A DNA stretch of 64,000 nucleotides from Thiobius zoothamnicola (lineage in GTDB: Bacteria; Pseudomonadota; Gammaproteobacteria; Chromatiales; Chromatiaceae): positions 1,488,001 to 1,552,000 of the forward strand of contig OY782758.1 of the NCBI GenBank assembly GCA_963678215.1, in the 5' to 3' direction. Positions within the stretch are counted from its first letter, which is position 1. Every line of letters begins with the position of its first letter. Under the pieces are notes generated by a model, which was given only the letters and a program-made list of their open reading frames with translations, was not told where the DNA came from and did not search any database. Shown piece by piece: positions 51,190 to 60,628 of this stretch. A program made the position numbers and the translations under genes.

Positions 51190-52156
51190 AGGATGCGACA
51201 TGACCCCGACCACCCAAGTTAACCTACAAAACATTGATGCTGAATTCACCCAAAACTGGCAAACGCTGTGCATAGGCCGCTACAGCCTCAAAGTACCGCC
51301 GGAACTGTTGCAAGGCGAGGTGACACACAGTATGCATTACGACGGCTACAAGCTCGAAGTCATCCCCAACCAATCCCAGGCAGATTTTGATACATTGGTT
51401 AAACAGACCCAGGCAAAGATTAGAACACTGCCTGCACCGGAAGGGCTGGAAGCAGCATTGCACCGTGAGGAAGTGCCTGGCAAAAATCAGTATTTGGTGG
51501 CGTACAGAAGTGGAATTGATAAGGAAATGCCTTTTTTGAGCACCCCTGAAGTTTTATCAATAAAAGGGTATGTTCTAATCGAAAATAAAATACTTTATGC
51601 TGAAGCTTCTGCGCTTGATGGATATAAAAACGTATTCGAGGGGGACAAAGACGAACAAGGAAATACAATTAATTGGGATATGGAGTTTAAAAAGCAATAT
51701 TTTCTAGGACAACGCATCCTGGGCTTAGCCGAACCGGCCATACTCAATCGTTCAGGTACTCTCAAACCGGGTTTCTGCGTGGGCAATGCGGTACTGATTG
51801 CCGGGAATCCGGTGACTGAGCAACTGGCAAAATATAAAGCCTATAACCGCAACCGGGGTTATAGCTTTACTGTTAGGGTGGACTATATCGGCAGGCTGCA
51901 TGAAAAAAAACTACTGTCAGACGATAAAGAATATGATTTGCAAACCAATGGCCTGGGCGGTTCGGTACACAGTCGGGTAGACCAGGGCTACGCAGAATAC
52001 AAATGGTTTTATGAGAGCTGGCAAAAAGGAGTATTGGATCATCCATATATTCAAATTAATTTTGATGAGGAACTGGACCATCCGCGTCATGGAGATATTG
52101 CATTTTTTGACAAAGCATTTTTAAACCTGATGGCAAGTTTTCACTTGCGTGAATAA
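51131..52156 (+). CDS. Tli4-family T6SS immunity lipoprotein
   Basis: The 341-residue protein starts inside the effector gene (59-base overlap). It has a signal peptide with a lipobox-like L-S-K-G-C, so it would sit in the periplasm, then the Tli4-type N-terminal motif T-L-C-I-G-R-Y-S-L-K-V-P. It is expected to neutralise the lipase encoded just upstream. The overlap couples their translation. Confidence 0.8.
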   Translation: MTSLKPFYKILLIAALILSKGCDMTPTTQVNLQNIDAEFTQNWQTLCIGRYSLKVPPELLQGEVTHSMHYDGYKLEVIPNQSQADFDTLVKQTQAKIRTLPAPEGLEAALHREEVPGKNQYLVAYRSGIDKEMPFLSTPEVLSIKGYVLIENKILYAEASALDGYKNVFEGDKDEQGNTINWDMEFKKQYFLGQRILGLAEPAILNRSGTLKPGFCVGNAVLIAGNPVTEQLAKYKAYNRNRGYSFTVRVDYIGRLHEKKLLSDDKEYDLQTNGLGGSVHSRVDQGYAEYKWFYESWQKGVLDHPYIQINFDEELDHPRHGDIAFFDKAFLNLMASFHLRE

Positions 52157-52341
52157 AAAAGGCCCTTATTGGATTCCAGGTTAGTCTCTTGGTTTCTTGA
52201 TCGGATGAGTAGACGCAACGCTCTGTTCTTGAAGTATTTCATACACCAATCCAAGACAGGTCTTGCTCGCCAATCTATGGTCTTGAACCTCCATCAACCT
52301 GGGAACAAAATAATAGCCATAATCTTTAAGAAGGATTCCCC

Positions 52342-52632
52342 ATGCCCAACGTGTCCCTCCTCGGCCATCACCATGCCTGCCCCAAAGTAGAACCCGGCCC
52401 GGTGCCGCATGTCGGTGGCCCAATCACTTCAGGCCAATCCGCTTGTACAGTGAACGGCAAACTGGTTGCTGTGGTGGGCGATACCTGTGCCTGCCAGGCC
52501 GGAGGCCCGGATACTATCGTATCCGGCTCCGCCAGTATGACTATCAATGGCAAACTGGTTGCTATTGTTGGCAGCGCCACCGTGCATGGTGGTGTGGTGG
52601 TTGAGGGTGACCCTGCGTTAACCATCAATTAG
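52342..52632 (+). CDS. PAAR-domain T6SS spike tip
   Basis: The 96-residue single-domain PAAR protein has G-H-x-H-A-C-P at the N terminus, repeated V-N-G-K-L-V-A and I-N-G-K-L-V-A-I-V-G strands, and histidine/cysteine ligands for the tip metal (H10, C12, H23, H81 region). It caps the VgrG spike. There is a gap of about 185 bases from the immunity gene, so it may have its own promoter. Confidence 0.9.
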   Translation: MPNVSLLGHHHACPKVEPGPVPHVGGPITSGQSACTVNGKLVAVVGDTCACQAGGPDTIVSGSASMTINGKLVAIVGSATVHGGVVVEGDPALTIN

Positions 52633-52639
52633 CACAGCC

Positions 52640-52934
52640 TAGGCCACGCAAACTCTATCCTTATTTGTATGGCCGGTATAGCCTTCGCCACCGCGAAGAT
52701 CCTTTCATCAGCGATTGGGAAGATGATCTGCCGGATCCTTGCCCGGAAGCGGTCGCGCAATGGTGGCGAACGCATCAAGCGCGTTTCAAGGTTGGCACGG
52801 TTTATGTGGCCGGGCCGGAAACCCAAGAAGAAAATCTGCAGCGGATTCTGGCCAATGGCAATCAACGCCAGCGCGCTTTGGCGGCTTTATATAGCCTAGT
52901 CAAATACCATCAACCCTGGCTGGATTGCGGCTAG
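52640..52934 (+). pseudogene. Truncated TIGR02270-type T6SS-associated gene
   Basis: An open frame without a clear start codon encodes R-P-R-K-L-Y-P-Y-L-Y-G-R-Y-S, then W-E-D-D-L-P-D-P-C-P-E-A-V and Y-V-A-G-P-E-T-Q-E-E-N-L. It resembles the C-terminal end of TIGR02270-type proteins found in T6SS loci. The N-terminal several hundred residues are missing. It may be a fragment displaced by exchange of the PAAR module. Confidence 0.5.
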
Positions 52935-53032
52935 CCGATAGGGGTTCAGTTGGCAAAGTATTGAATGAGCGGCTTGCATTGAAAGTGCTTCGTTCAGAGA
53001 AGTGCGATTCAAATTGATGTGGCAAGCCATGG

Positions 53033-53947
53033 TCAACGAATAAAAGGACGCAACCAGCCCTGGGCGGCAAGAAAGCGTCCGTAAAACCATACCCAAAGCC
53101 AGATTCTCCAGCGTTTGGGTAAACTTTTGTCAAACAGAATATCTCTGGTGTAGATCATGATTGCTGATAAGGGATTTGCTGGCGTAATCGGGGTATATAC
53201 AGATGGTTGATAGCTGGTGTCCTCACAATTCTGCATAAATCGCCGCAGGCGTTGAGCCGCCATTTGACGCGTCTCTCGCAGCCCTAAAAAAGCCGGATCG
53301 TCCGCAAACCGTTTACGTCGCCGATAAGTTTCATCCAGCGCAGCCTTACCGGCGCGATAATGGCAGTGTTCAAAAATCACATCATCCAGATAGCGGATAC
53401 GGTCATACCCGACATGTTGCAGTCTTTTGAAAATATCGAACAAATGCAGGTCAATGAAAGCGCCTTGATAGGCCAGCGGATAGGGTTCAATCAATATGTC
53501 GCAGGCGCGGCGCGATAGAATGGGAAAGGTGGACAGTTTATCCCGCTTAAACAAGTCATTCGGATAGGCGAGATAAATGCCATCCGGGAATTGATGATGC
53601 ACAGCGCGGATCAGCGTATCCCAGTTTTTGGTTTGCACGACGATGTCATCGTTCGCCAATATGATCATTTCCCCATGGCTCTGCGCCAGACATGCCGCGT
53701 TATATTGCCCCATGGTTTTCCTTGGCCCGATCAGGGTATGCACCTGAATGTCGGGATGGCCTAAATGGTGGCTGCCAGCATCATCTTCATCCGCATAGAT
53801 GATTACTTCAAGGGTTTCCGGATGGGCCGCCTGATCCACCAGACTGCGTAGAAATCGCGCCGCCAGCGCCGGTCGGCCACACGTCGGCAGCAGTAGCGAA
53901 ATCAGCGGAAGCGTTTGCGTGGAGGCGTGATCAGATAACCCGGTCAT
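53033..53947 (-). CDS. Glycosyltransferase family 2-like protein
   Basis: The 304 residues from the Met at 53947 start with S-L-L-L-P-T-C-G-R-P-A, a GT-A fold, then I-I-Y-A-D-E-D-D-A-G and I-I-L-A-N-D-D-I-V-V, where the DxD-like acidic group is seen. The C-terminal region is basic and helical (R-I-W-L-W-V-W-F-Y-G-R-F), possibly membrane-associated. It overlaps the preceding gene slightly and ends the polysaccharide cluster. Confidence 0.75.
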   Translation of the reverse strand: MTGLSDHASTQTLPLISLLLPTCGRPALAARFLRSLVDQAAHPETLEVIIYADEDDAGSHHLGHPDIQVHTLIGPRKTMGQYNAACLAQSHGEMIILANDDIVVQTKNWDTLIRAVHHQFPDGIYLAYPNDLFKRDKLSTFPILSRRACDILIEPYPLAYQGAFIDLHLFDIFKRLQHVGYDRIRYLDDVIFEHCHYRAGKAALDETYRRRKRFADDPAFLGLRETRQMAAQRLRRFMQNCEDTSYQPSVYTPITPANPLSAIMIYTRDILFDKSLPKRWRIWLWVWFYGRFLAAQGWLRPFIR

Positions 53948-55904
53948 TACCGCCATCCACCGGTACTTGAGCACCTGTGGTGCAGGCGAATGCCGACCCG
54001 CACATTTGGATCACCATTTCCGCAACTTGTTGACTACTGATTTCGGTGCGCAATACATTGTTGCGCTTGTAGGCTTCCACGGAAACGCCATAGTGGGCAG
54101 CGCGCGCGGCCAGCACGTCATCGGTCCAGATCGCAGTATCGAATACGGCGTTTGGGTGAACGGAGTTGACCCGGATATTATCACTACCCCATTCCAGAGC
54201 AGCAACGCGCGCCAATTGATTCAATGCCGCTTTGGAGGCGGAATAAGCAGCGGCTCCTGGCCCGGGGGCTGGCACATTTTTCGAGCCGATGATGACGATG
54301 CGCCCACCATTGGGGGCCAATTTAAGTAAAGCATGGCATTCCCGCATCCAAGCCAAACCCGCATCCAAATTGATGTTCATTACCGAGCGCCATTGCGCTG
54401 ATTCCAGTTCGGCAATAGCGCAACCGCCAGGGAAGATCCCCGCATTCAGCACCAACATGTCAAGTCCGCCAAAGGCGTCCACTGTCTTGCGTAAGATATC
54501 CTGCAGGGTGCTCTCGGAGGTCACATCGCCTACCAGACCCAAATAGTCGGGCCGTACGGCGAATTTCTCCACAGATGGATTGATATCCACGCCGACCACT
54601 GCTGCTCCCTGATCAAGTAAGGCGTTCACGCAAGCCGCGCCAATACCGGACGCCGCGCCAGTCACCAAAGCAATTTCACCAGCGAATCGGGAAGGGGCGC
54701 CAGCCTTGCGCAGTTTCGCCTGTTCCAAATCCCAATATTCCACCGCGAAAATATCGTGCTCCGGCAAAGCTTGATAGCCACCCAGCATCACAGCGCGTTG
54801 GACCACCTGGATCGTGTGCGCATAGATATCCGCCACGATATTCGCTTCTTTGGCAGTGCGGCCAACGGCGCATAGGCCCAATGCGGGATCCAGCACCACT
54901 CTGGGAGCCGGGTCCAGCATAGTTTTAGGTGCCTGTGACAAAGATTCATTACGCGCGTAATAATCCTGATAGGCCGCCACATAAGCGTTCACGTCCGTGC
55001 CCAGCATTGGCAGCCTTTTGGTGCGGATCACATGATCTGGAGTGGCCGGTCCTTGCTGCGAAATGGTATGCAGATCGTCACGGACGACGAATGTCATCGT
55101 CTCAGCATCCGTATGGCGTTTCAGTATGACGGGGAATCCGGCTGTATTTGACAGCTCGCGGCGCAAATCGGCCAACACCGTATTGGCCGCCTCTGCATTC
55201 GTCATGGGAGTAACAGGAATCTGCCAGGCATTGCGAGAGCGGATATAGGCTTCTGCTTTATCGACCAAGTAAATCATGCGCTCATAGGATGCTTTGGCCG
55301 ATTCGCCAAAAGAGAAAATGCCGTGATTGAGTAACACCATGCCAATGGTGTGTTCCGTCATGTCCGCGCTGAGTGCCTGGGCGCACAAACGGGCCAGATC
55401 AAACCCTGGCATCACATAAGGGATGATGATCACTTCCTGACCATAAATCGCTGGTATGGCGGATGCGCCATCGGGCGAGTTGGTGATAGTGATCACGGCA
55501 TCAGCATGGGTATGATCCACATATTTATGCGGAATGATCGCATGCAATATCGCCTCGACGGAAGGCGTCGGAGCTGTGGCCTGGGTCATATGAGTGACCA
55601 GTTCATTCACCATATCCGGGTCAGAGAGTTCGGCCAGACCAGCAAGGCGTTGCAAATGCGCAAGCCGGACTGGCGCGAATCCGGCAGGTTCAATGGTCTC
55701 CAAATCCCAACCACTGCCTTTGACGTATAAAATATCTTCTTTTTCGCCAAACTGGTTTTCCTCCACCACTTTGACTGAGGTATTGCCACCGCCGTGCAAT
55801 ACCAATGATTTGTCTTTGCCCAATAAACGCGACGAATAAACCCGGTAATCCAGATCAGTTGCGTCAAGGGTATTGATATCCGTTTCGTTCCATAAATTCT
55901 TCAT
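53931..55904 (-). CDS. Bifunctional class II aldolase / short-chain dehydrogenase
   Basis: In the 657-residue protein the N-terminal part (about 1-400) is a class II aldolase with G-G-N-T-S, K-G-S-G-W-D-L and zinc-site histidines (H-I-D-T-type segment D-H-T-H-A-D). The C-terminal part (about 410-657) is an SDR with T-G-A-A-S-G-I-G and Y-S-A-S-K. The same fusion, as RhaD/RhaEW, handles rhamnulose-1-P or related sugars. Here it sits between a glycosyltransferase and an ABC exporter, so its substrate may be a sugar of the polymer. Confidence 0.9.
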   Translation of the reverse strand: MKNLWNETDINTLDATDLDYRVYSSRLLGKDKSLVLHGGGNTSVKVVEENQFGEKEDILYVKGSGWDLETIEPAGFAPVRLAHLQRLAGLAELSDPDMVNELVTHMTQATAPTPSVEAILHAIIPHKYVDHTHADAVITITNSPDGASAIPAIYGQEVIIIPYVMPGFDLARLCAQALSADMTEHTIGMVLLNHGIFSFGESAKASYERMIYLVDKAEAYIRSRNAWQIPVTPMTNAEAANTVLADLRRELSNTAGFPVILKRHTDAETMTFVVRDDLHTISQQGPATPDHVIRTKRLPMLGTDVNAYVAAYQDYYARNESLSQAPKTMLDPAPRVVLDPALGLCAVGRTAKEANIVADIYAHTIQVVQRAVMLGGYQALPEHDIFAVEYWDLEQAKLRKAGAPSRFAGEIALVTGAASGIGAACVNALLDQGAAVVGVDINPSVEKFAVRPDYLGLVGDVTSESTLQDILRKTVDAFGGLDMLVLNAGIFPGGCAIAELESAQWRSVMNINLDAGLAWMRECHALLKLAPNGGRIVIIGSKNVPAPGPGAAAYSASKAALNQLARVAALEWGSDNIRVNSVHPNAVFDTAIWTDDVLAARAAHYGVSVEAYKRNNVLRTEISSQQVAEMVIQMCGSAFACTTGAQVPVDGGNDRVI

Positions 55905-56638
55905 GAGTCAACCGCTATTTTGGTCTGATAAAAATCAATCACTTCACCAATCGGCCCTGCGTGCGCGACCTGCCCCCTATGCAGGCAGATGCCATCATCA
56001 CAGGTTTCCGCCAATGTGCCCAGGTCATGCGACACGATCACTAAGGAGCCTTGGTTGCGTTGAAAATCGCGTAAGTAATTTTTGCATTTTGCCTGGAAAT
56101 CACTATCACCGACAGCCAGCACCTCATCAATCAGCAAGATTTCCGCGCCTATGTGGATAATGGTGGAAAAACCAAGCCGGGCGATCATGCCACTGGAATA
56201 CGTCCGTATGGGATTTTCGATAACGTCGTGCAGTTCCGAAAATTCAATGATTGCATCCATATGCTTCCGAATATGGCGCAGAGACATACCGAGTATTGAA
56301 CCGTACAGCGTAATGTTCTCACGCCCGGTCAATTCAGAGTGAAATCCAGAACCTAAAGCCAACAGAGAAGCCACCTTGCCATTGATTTCAATAGTGCCTT
56401 GATCTGGCGTGATAACACCTAATAGCAATGAGAGCAAAGTGCTTTTGCCTGTGCCATTGTGTCCGAGAACGCCGAAAGCCGAACCCAGCGGCGCGGTGAA
56501 ACTCACATTGTGTAAAGCCAGTTTTCTCGAATATTGATGATGTTTACCGCTATGCCGCCCGATCAAAGCTTCTTTAACGCCATAGGCCCGGCGTCCATAT
56601 CGCTTGGAAACATTGGCGCACCGAATCGCTGGAATCAC
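55901..56638 (-). CDS. wzt: Polysaccharide ABC transporter ATPase (Wzt/KpsT type)
   Basis: The 245 residues have Walker A G-H-N-G-T-G-K-S-T at about 59, the signature Y-S-S-G-M-I-A-R, Walker B I-L-L-I-D-E-V-L-A-V-G-D and H-switch S-H-D-L-G-T-L. It lacks the long C-terminal carbohydrate-binding domain of O9a-type Wzt. It pairs with the permease upstream, overlapping it by four bases. Confidence 0.92.
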   Translation of the reverse strand: MIPAIRCANVSKRYGRRAYGVKEALIGRHSGKHHQYSRKLALHNVSFTAPLGSAFGVLGHNGTGKSTLLSLLLGVITPDQGTIEINGKVASLLALGSGFHSELTGRENITLYGSILGMSLRHIRKHMDAIIEFSELHDVIENPIRTYSSGMIARLGFSTIIHIGAEILLIDEVLAVGDSDFQAKCKNYLRDFQRNQGSLVIVSHDLGTLAETCDDGICLHRGQVAHAGPIGEVIDFYQTKIAVDS

Positions 56639-57396
56639 AATAATTCACCAATCCTGGCGCGCGTTTTACGATATAAAATCAAAGCGAACCCGCCTGCGAT
56701 ACAGCCTGTATACAAAGACAGCCTAAAATCATCCAGATAAAATTGGCCTTGCAGCAATACGCCACGCCATAATTCAATCAAGGCGGCAAGCGGGCTAAGT
56801 TCAAAATAAAGTCGGTAAGCATCCGGTGCCATGGTGATTGGATAAACAATGGGCGTCAGAAAAAACAGCATGGATAAGCCAATACCGATGAGATATTCCA
56901 CATCATGCACAAATACATTCAATAATGAAAATATCAGCGCAAAAGGATAAAGCAACGCAAACTGTAGCAAAATGAGAGCTGGCGCTTGCCATAACCAACT
57001 CACATAAAATTGCCCACCGGTGAACAGGATAAAAAACACCAGAACGGGCAGAGCGAAAAAGAAATGAATGGCCTCATGCGCCACATTGGAGAGCGGTAAG
57101 ATATAGCGTGGCAGGGCGACATACTTAACCAGTGAGATATTATTACGGAAACTATTGGATGCAGCATGCAATGCATTGGATAACCAGAGCCATGGGAACA
57201 TGCCGGATAGTAAAAAGATGGCATAATTCTCCATCTCGATACGCATGATAGCTTTGAACGCGATGTAATAAACACATGCAAATGCGAATGGGCTAGCCGC
57301 CGCCCAAAGATAACCCAGGAAACTGCTTTTATAACGTACTTTAAGTTCCTTGGATATCAGAATACCAAGCAGTTCAATATCTCGAACAAGTTTCAA
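56635..57396 (-). CDS. wzm: Polysaccharide ABC transporter permease (Wzm/TagG type)
   Basis: This 253-residue ABC-2 type permease has about six transmembrane helices, K-V-R-Y-K-S-S-F-L-G-Y-L-W at the N terminus and L-F-F-L-T-P-I-V-Y-P near the fifth helix. It exports the glycan made by this cluster with Wzt. Confidence 0.92.
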   Translation of the reverse strand: MKLVRDIELLGILISKELKVRYKSSFLGYLWAAASPFAFACVYYIAFKAIMRIEMENYAIFLLSGMFPWLWLSNALHAASNSFRNNISLVKYVALPRYILPLSNVAHEAIHFFFALPVLVFFILFTGGQFYVSWLWQAPALILLQFALLYPFALIFSLLNVFVHDVEYLIGIGLSMLFFLTPIVYPITMAPDAYRLYFELSPLAALIELWRGVLLQGQFYLDDFRLSLYTGCIAGGFALILYRKTRARIGELL

Positions 57397-57425
57397 GAAC
57401 TCTCACCTCTCATTGCCAGGTATAT

Positions 57426-58589
57426 TTATACTGAGACTAATATGTGTTTAATCACAGCATCATTCTTTGATATCGCTATGGCATTATATTTATCCATCCT
57501 GCGCGCAATATAATAACGTGCAGATTCATGGTCATACCAATACTTTACCATTCTCACCAAGGTATCCACATCATGATAGATAAGACATATATCTTCGATT
57601 GGATTTTGTCCAAAATATCGGGTAAGAACTGGTAAATTACCATCGACTTGTAATGCTCTATATATACGGGTAGGACTGGAATAGGGCCATCGGGCCGTTT
57701 GCGGCGGATGCAAAGAAAAAGCAGCTCTGCGCTCCTGTGTTTCCACGCCCCATCGAATATGCTCAACCATTTTAATGGTGTGATGTAACCCATGATTCAA
57801 GATATGGAAATTTATTTTATTGGTCCATCTCTTCCTGTAAGGCGTGATAGTGCCGGTGATTTCTATCTGACTTTTTTTATTAACAAATAAATGATCTAAC
57901 ACACTGGTAATATCAAATTCTGGATAAATGACGCCTACATGCCGTTTATCTTGTTTCTTGGCTACTCCATTTTTTACCATTTGCGGCCAAACCGCTTCAT
58001 GGCTTGAGAGGATATAATCAAAATCCAGTAGATTCTTCATTAAACCGTGATAGCGCAGATTCCAATAAGCCAATTGATAGACTCGGGCATTAAAAGCCTG
58101 TTTCTTTTGGGTTGCGCGCTCAGCCGAGAATAGCCTAATAAAGAGATATTGAATTCCATGAGCAATACCCATAACGAATAAGATCGGGCTAAAAGAAACC
58201 AGCAATAACCAATCTTTCAGCCTGGGAACAGGGAAATCCTTTCTTTTAATCAACGAAAATATATTGACCAAACAAATCAGAGCTGAGTCTCCAATGCCTG
58301 CAAAATGATTCAGTGCCTTAACACCCCATTTACGCTGCATAAACTCAGTCAGCACCAATATGATTGGTGTATCTGGGTTGTTCTTCCGGAATTCCGATAA
58401 TTTCTGATTTTCGAAATAATTAGTGAATTCATCAATCACAATATTTGGCACACTTGGCTCATAATGAGTGGATATTGAATATGAACAACCTTTCCGTTCC
58501 AATACTTTCTGGAGAATCAGAAGATAGTCTTCAATGCCATATTCCTCACCATGATTCCCGGTATAAATGTTAATTTTCTTCAACTGCAC
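57426..58589 (-). CDS. Protein of unknown function in the polysaccharide cluster
   Basis: The 387 residues start I-N-I-Y-T-G-N-H-G-E-E-Y-G-I. A hydrophobic segment (about 125-155) may be a membrane-associated region. The C-terminal part, R-A-A-F-S-L-H-P-P-Q-T-A-R-W-P-Y-S-S-P-T-R-I-Y-R, resembles the donor-binding half of glycosyltransferases. It may be a glycosyltransferase, but I do not recognise the family. Confidence 0.5.
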   Translation of the reverse strand: MQLKKINIYTGNHGEEYGIEDYLLILQKVLERKGCSYSISTHYEPSVPNIVIDEFTNYFENQKLSEFRKNNPDTPIILVLTEFMQRKWGVKALNHFAGIGDSALICLVNIFSLIKRKDFPVPRLKDWLLLVSFSPILFVMGIAHGIQYLFIRLFSAERATQKKQAFNARVYQLAYWNLRYHGLMKNLLDFDYILSSHEAVWPQMVKNGVAKKQDKRHVGVIYPEFDITSVLDHLFVNKKSQIEITGTITPYRKRWTNKINFHILNHGLHHTIKMVEHIRWGVETQERRAAFSLHPPQTARWPYSSPTRIYRALQVDGNLPVLTRYFGQNPIEDICLIYHDVDTLVRMVKYWYDHESARYYIARRMDKYNAIAISKNDAVIKHILVSV

Positions 58590-59528
58590 TTATACATTCC
58601 CGTAACGTGTGTTACGGATCATGGTATATCCTTTGATCAATTCGCCGATACCCCTATCCAGTGAGAACTCTGGTTCAAATCCGGTCGCCTCGATCTTGTC
58701 ATTCGAGACAATATAATTGCGCTGATCCGGATCTTTACCCACTTGTTCATCAATAAAGACAAAATCGGGCAATTGTTTCTGAATGCGCTCACACAATTCT
58801 TTTTTGGACACGTTCGCATCTGACAAGCCCACGTTATATATCTGGCCTTTCATTTTTTCGTGGTTCCCAAGCGCATGTTGGAATACTCTGGAAACGTCGC
58901 GCACATGAATATAATTGCGCTTAAAATGGCTTTCAAACAGCACCACAAAACGATCATGCACCGCCCGGCAGGTAAAATCATTGACCAACAAATCAATCCG
59001 CATCCTCGGCGACATGCCAAACACAGTGGCCAAGCGGAAACTGATCGCATTCGGATGTTGCATCAGACTTTTTTCAATTTCGACCTTCTCAATCGCATAT
59101 TGAGAGATTGGACGTAGTGACGACTCCTCATTGCAGTCATTGTTTTCATCTCCGGTGCCATAGGCGCTATTGGTGGTCGGCATCAATACAATCTGATCTT
59201 TGGACAGCAGTTTGAGCATCAGGTTGATCGCGTCATGGTTGACTGTGGTGGCACCAACCGGATCCAGGCCGCACAGCGGCGCACCAACCAAAGCCGCGAG
59301 CGGGATGATCACATCAGCCTGCCGCATGAGAGAAGACATGGTGTTTTCAACCCGTATATCGCCTTTGACGACGGAGAAATTCGGATGATAGGTGCAGTGG
59401 TTCAGGCTGGTTTGTTTGAACATGAAGTTATCCAGCACGGTTACTTTATGACCCGCCGCAAGCAGGTCGGGCACCAGAATGGAGCCAAGATAACCGGCAC
59501 CACCGGTCACGAGGATGTGATAGGGCAT
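58590..59528 (-). CDS. NAD-dependent sugar epimerase/dehydratase
   Basis: This 312-residue extended SDR has the Rossmann motif V-T-G-G-A-G-Y-L-G-S at about 7-16, a catalytic Y-A-I-E-K, and F-R-L-A-T-V-F-G. It probably modifies a nucleotide sugar, perhaps downstream of GDP-mannose. The substrate is not evident. Confidence 0.88.
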   Translation of the reverse strand: MPYHILVTGGAGYLGSILVPDLLAAGHKVTVLDNFMFKQTSLNHCTYHPNFSVVKGDIRVENTMSSLMRQADVIIPLAALVGAPLCGLDPVGATTVNHDAINLMLKLLSKDQIVLMPTTNSAYGTGDENNDCNEESSLRPISQYAIEKVEIEKSLMQHPNAISFRLATVFGMSPRMRIDLLVNDFTCRAVHDRFVVLFESHFKRNYIHVRDVSRVFQHALGNHEKMKGQIYNVGLSDANVSKKELCERIQKQLPDFVFIDEQVGKDPDQRNYIVSNDKIEATGFEPEFSLDRGIGELIKGYTMIRNTRYGNV

Positions 59529-59537
59529 AGGGACTCT

Positions 59538-60611
59538 TCAGTTCAATTCTGCAAAAAAGTTTTGGTGATTGGCGCTATTAAGCAGCACCTCATTTTTGAC
59601 CCGCCGCAAATCAGCTTTGACCATCATTTGACACAGTGACTCAAGCCTTGTGTCGGATTCCCAATCCAAATCGTGCTTCGCCTTTGTCGGGTCTCCAACC
59701 AACAAATCCACTTCGGCAGGACGGTAAAATTTTGGATTTATCTTGACCAGGACCCTACCGGTATTCACATCGACACCCGTTTCGTTTTCTCCCGTGCCGG
59801 TAAAATCAAGCGCCAGCTCCGCCGCTTTAAAGGCCATGCGCACAAAATTCCGTACCGTCTCGGTGCGCCCGGTGGCCAGCACATAAGTATCCGGTTCAGC
59901 CTGTTGCAGCATGCGCCACATGCCGTCCACATAATCCCCGGCATAACCCCAGTCACGTTTGGCATCCAGATTGCCCAACTCAACATAATCCTGCATACCA
60001 CAGTGAATACGCGCCACCGCGTCAGTGATTTTGCGCGTGACGAATTCCAAACCACGCAGTGGTGACTCATGGCTAAACATAATGCCACTGGCTCCAAAAA
60101 TGTTATGGCTTTCGCGGTAAATGGTCGTTATCCAGTGTGCATATAATTTAGCCGCACCATAAGGATTGCGAGGATAGAAAGGTGTTTGTTCAGTTTGTGG
60201 AATTTGTTGTACCTTGCCAAACATATCCGAGGTGCTGGCCTGGTAAAAACGAATCGCCGGATTGACGATGCGAATGGCTTCCAACAGATTCAACACGCCT
60301 AATCCGGTGATCGCCCCGGTGGTCATGGGCTGGTCGAAAGACACCGCGACAAAGCTTTGCGCTGCCAGGTTGTATACTTCGCTGGCCTCGGTTGATTCCA
60401 ACAAGCGAATGGCAGAACCCAGGTCAGTAAGGTCATATTCGACCAGATGTAAATTAGGGTCTGTATCTATACCCAAAGCCTTGATACGCCAAAAACTGGT
60501 CGATGCGGTACGCCGATAAGCACCATAAACCCGATGGCCTTTGGCCAGTAAAAGTTGCGCGAGATAAGCACCATCCTGTCCGGTAATACCAGTTACAAGT
60601 GAATGTTTCAT
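59538..60611 (-). CDS. gmd: GDP-mannose 4,6-dehydratase
   Basis: The 357 residues have the N-terminal V-T-G-I-T-G-Q-D-G-A-Y-L-A nucleotide loop, R-R-T-A-S-T and Y-G-A-A-K-L-Y-A-H with the catalytic Tyr and Lys. Gmd makes GDP-4-keto-6-deoxymannose, precursor of fucose, rhamnose or perosamine sugars. It follows manC and manB, which supply GDP-mannose. Confidence 0.95.
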   Translation of the reverse strand: MKHSLVTGITGQDGAYLAQLLLAKGHRVYGAYRRTASTSFWRIKALGIDTDPNLHLVEYDLTDLGSAIRLLESTEASEVYNLAAQSFVAVSFDQPMTTGAITGLGVLNLLEAIRIVNPAIRFYQASTSDMFGKVQQIPQTEQTPFYPRNPYGAAKLYAHWITTIYRESHNIFGASGIMFSHESPLRGLEFVTRKITDAVARIHCGMQDYVELGNLDAKRDWGYAGDYVDGMWRMLQQAEPDTYVLATGRTETVRNFVRMAFKAAELALDFTGTGENETGVDVNTGRVLVKINPKFYRPAEVDLLVGDPTKAKHDLDWESDTRLESLCQMMVKADLRRVKNEVLLNSANHQNFFAELN

Positions 60612-60628
60612 GTTTGCCTCATGCTTGT

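Noticed and set aside
46678..52632. Complete T6SS gene cluster
   Set aside because: None of the sheath, baseplate, Hcp or membrane-complex genes is present in the window.
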